Positions 34,268-35,118 of a DNA stretch of 35,118 bases are shown here, piece after piece (position 1 is the stretch's first letter; each line of letters starts with the position of its first letter). A model generated the notes under the pieces. The model searched no databases, was not told the DNA's origin, and was given only the letters and a program-made list of their open reading frames with translations. A program made the position numbers and the translations under genes. The DNA is from a virus. The stretch covers positions 1-35,118 of the IMG/VR virus record IMGVR_UViG_3300046170_000436. One strand, written 5' to 3'.

Positions 34268-34459
34268 TCAAGTCCGTTCTCTGCTGAGATCAATATACAT
34301 CACTTCTTCACCTGCTTCAGGTGCTTCAGGATGCTTTGGTTTGGGAGGTTTACTCATCTCTATATTAATAGATTGAATGTTACTCCACATCATTGCAAAT
34401 GCAGCGCCACCAATGGCAGCAAAGCATACAAAATAGAAAAAGACTTCAAAGTTATTCAT
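34268..34459 (-). CDS. Small membrane protein
   Basis: This gene encodes 63 residues. One membrane helix (FEVFFYFVCFAAIGGAAFAM) is followed by MWSNIQSINIEMSKPPKPKH, a Pro/Lys linker, and EEVMYIDLSRERT. I recall close relatives in many cyanomyoviruses, uncharacterised. The ATG overlaps the upstream stop (ATGA). It ends just before the talC promoter and terminator. Likely inserted in the host inner or thylakoid membrane. Confidence 0.75.
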   Translation of the reverse strand: MNNFEVFFYFVCFAAIGGAAFAMMWSNIQSINIEMSKPPKPKHPEAPEAGEEVMYIDLSRERT

Positions 34460-34710
34460 ACTTCTCCTTGAGTTTGAATTGTTGCCATTGTGTTATGAAG
34501 TTCTCCAATATCACGGAGACCTTCGACACTGAACCAGGGAGCATTAGCCCAACTGAATCCTTCACCCATTGTACTATCGGGTGCTGTGATGTACCAATGA
34601 CATGCTGTGTCTGGTACATCTACTGAACACTTAGACCAATCGTCACTCCACTGTGGAACTTGAACCCACATTAGAGCAGCAAACATAATACTGTATAGTG
34701 CTTTAATCAT
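34456..34710 (-). CDS. Small exported or membrane-anchored protein
   Basis: This gene encodes 84 residues. A short hydrophobic start (MIKALYSIMFAALMWVQVPQ) looks like a signal peptide or anchor. The rest has two cysteines (C28, C37) in KCSVDVPDTACHWYITAPDS and then GEGFSWANAPWFSVEGLRDI. The cysteines could form a disulfide in the periplasm. Not recognised. It overlaps DoxX by eight bases and the next gene by four, so all three are one transcript. Confidence 0.7.
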   Translation of the reverse strand: MIKALYSIMFAALMWVQVPQWSDDWSKCSVDVPDTACHWYITAPDSTMGEGFSWANAPWFSVEGLRDIGELHNTMATIQTQGEV

Positions 34711-35101
34711 TTGTGAGTCTCCGTTTTATGAGATGATCTAATGAGAAATTACCAGGACCACTGAGGACGATACATGCTGCACCTCCCCAGTAAAGAACTA
34801 AGAGTTCTAACAAGTAGATGTTAAATCCAGATGTAACTAGGGCATGATAAATTGCGAATGATATTGTACCTAAGATTGCCAAGGCACCCAGACGAGTGCC
34901 AAGTCCAAAGATAACCAACCAACTCCCCACAATCTCAGAGAATGCTGCGAAGTATGAGGAGACGATTGGGAATGGAAGATGCAATGGTCTTACAAATGCA
35001 TCCGCAAAGTTTTCAATGTTCTCTAGTTTCTCATATCCATGATGGATAAGCATAGTGCCTATCGCTAAACGAAGTAATAAGAATCCTAGAGATTGAATCA
35101 C
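34703..35101 (-). CDS. DoxX-family membrane protein
   Basis: This gene encodes 132 residues from a GTG at 35101 (AGAGG about nine bases upstream). Four membrane helices are visible: LGFLLLRLAIGTMLIHHGYE, FAAFSEIVGSWLVIFGL, RLGALAILGTISFAIYHAL and YLLELLVLYWGGAACIVL. HHGYEKL and FxEIxG after the first helix are typical of DoxX/SURF4-type proteins. The family is linked to oxidative or sulfur stress in bacteria; a phage role in redox balance is inference. It heads the rightmost visible transcript; its promoter is outside the window. Confidence 0.82.
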   Translation of the reverse strand: MIQSLGFLLLRLAIGTMLIHHGYEKLENIENFADAFVRPLHLPFPIVSSYFAAFSEIVGSWLVIFGLGTRLGALAILGTISFAIYHALVTSGFNIYLLELLVLYWGGAACIVLSGPGNFSLDHLIKRRLTND

Positions 35102-35118
35102 AATGCGTTACCTCTAGG

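Overview
The window is part of a T4-like cyanomyovirus genome, probably infecting marine Synechococcus or Prochlorococcus. The recognisable T4 core genes are gp32, gp33, gp59, gp4, gp48, gp53, gp26, a gp54-like tube protein, a gp27-like hub protein and gp5. They sit beside genes typical of cyanophages: talC, phoH, thyX, an MGME1-like exonuclease, glutaredoxin, and DUF1825, DUF4278 and DUF6433 proteins. The DNA is AT-rich, and the two tRNAs (Leu-UAA, Thr-UGU) read A-ending codons. No photosystem gene is present.

Layout, reading the minus strand from the right edge. 34.2-35.1 kb: DoxX and two small membrane or exported proteins. 30.7-34.2 kb: talC, glutaredoxin and a chain of overlapping small cyanophage genes. 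30.2-30.7 kb: a sigma70-type promoter, a 5' leader that looks like a glutamine riboswitch, a 54-residue peptide gene and a DUF4278 gene. 26.2-30.2 kb: thyX, phoH, exonuclease, gp33 (late co-activator), gp59 (helicase loader) and DUF1825. 25.3-26.2 kb: gp32 with its own promoter. 22.3-25.2 kb is the only plus-strand block: gp4, a small gene, gp48 and gp53. From 22.3 kb down to 1.3 kb the minus strand is a long tail and baseplate block: gp54-like, gp26, a small chaperone-like gene, two very large tape-measure-like proteins carrying different wall hydrolases, gp27-like, gp5, a giant modular fibre-like protein of about 2,390 residues and four smaller fibre or baseplate proteins. The left 1.2 kb holds small genes, two tRNAs and a consensus sigma70 promoter.

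About 16 genes are interrupted by one-base indels, mostly extra bases. In nearly all cases removing or restoring those bases gives one open frame of a whole number of codons and a protein of family-typical length. I therefore annotate those genes as single CDSs and note where the frame breaks. A noisy long-read assembly is the simplest explanation. The worst patch is 2.98-4.41 kb, with about ten insertions.

The most interesting regulation is in short non-coding DNA: (1) the glutamine-riboswitch-like leader at 30611-30662; (2) two places where a host-type promoter is embedded in a terminator that abuts the next start codon (34210-34262 and 30178-30229); (3) a duplicated intergenic element ending at a start codon (957-1010 and 27172-27222); (4) T4-type late promoter boxes (TATAAATA and the variant AATAAATA). 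No stretch over 300 bases is without a gene.
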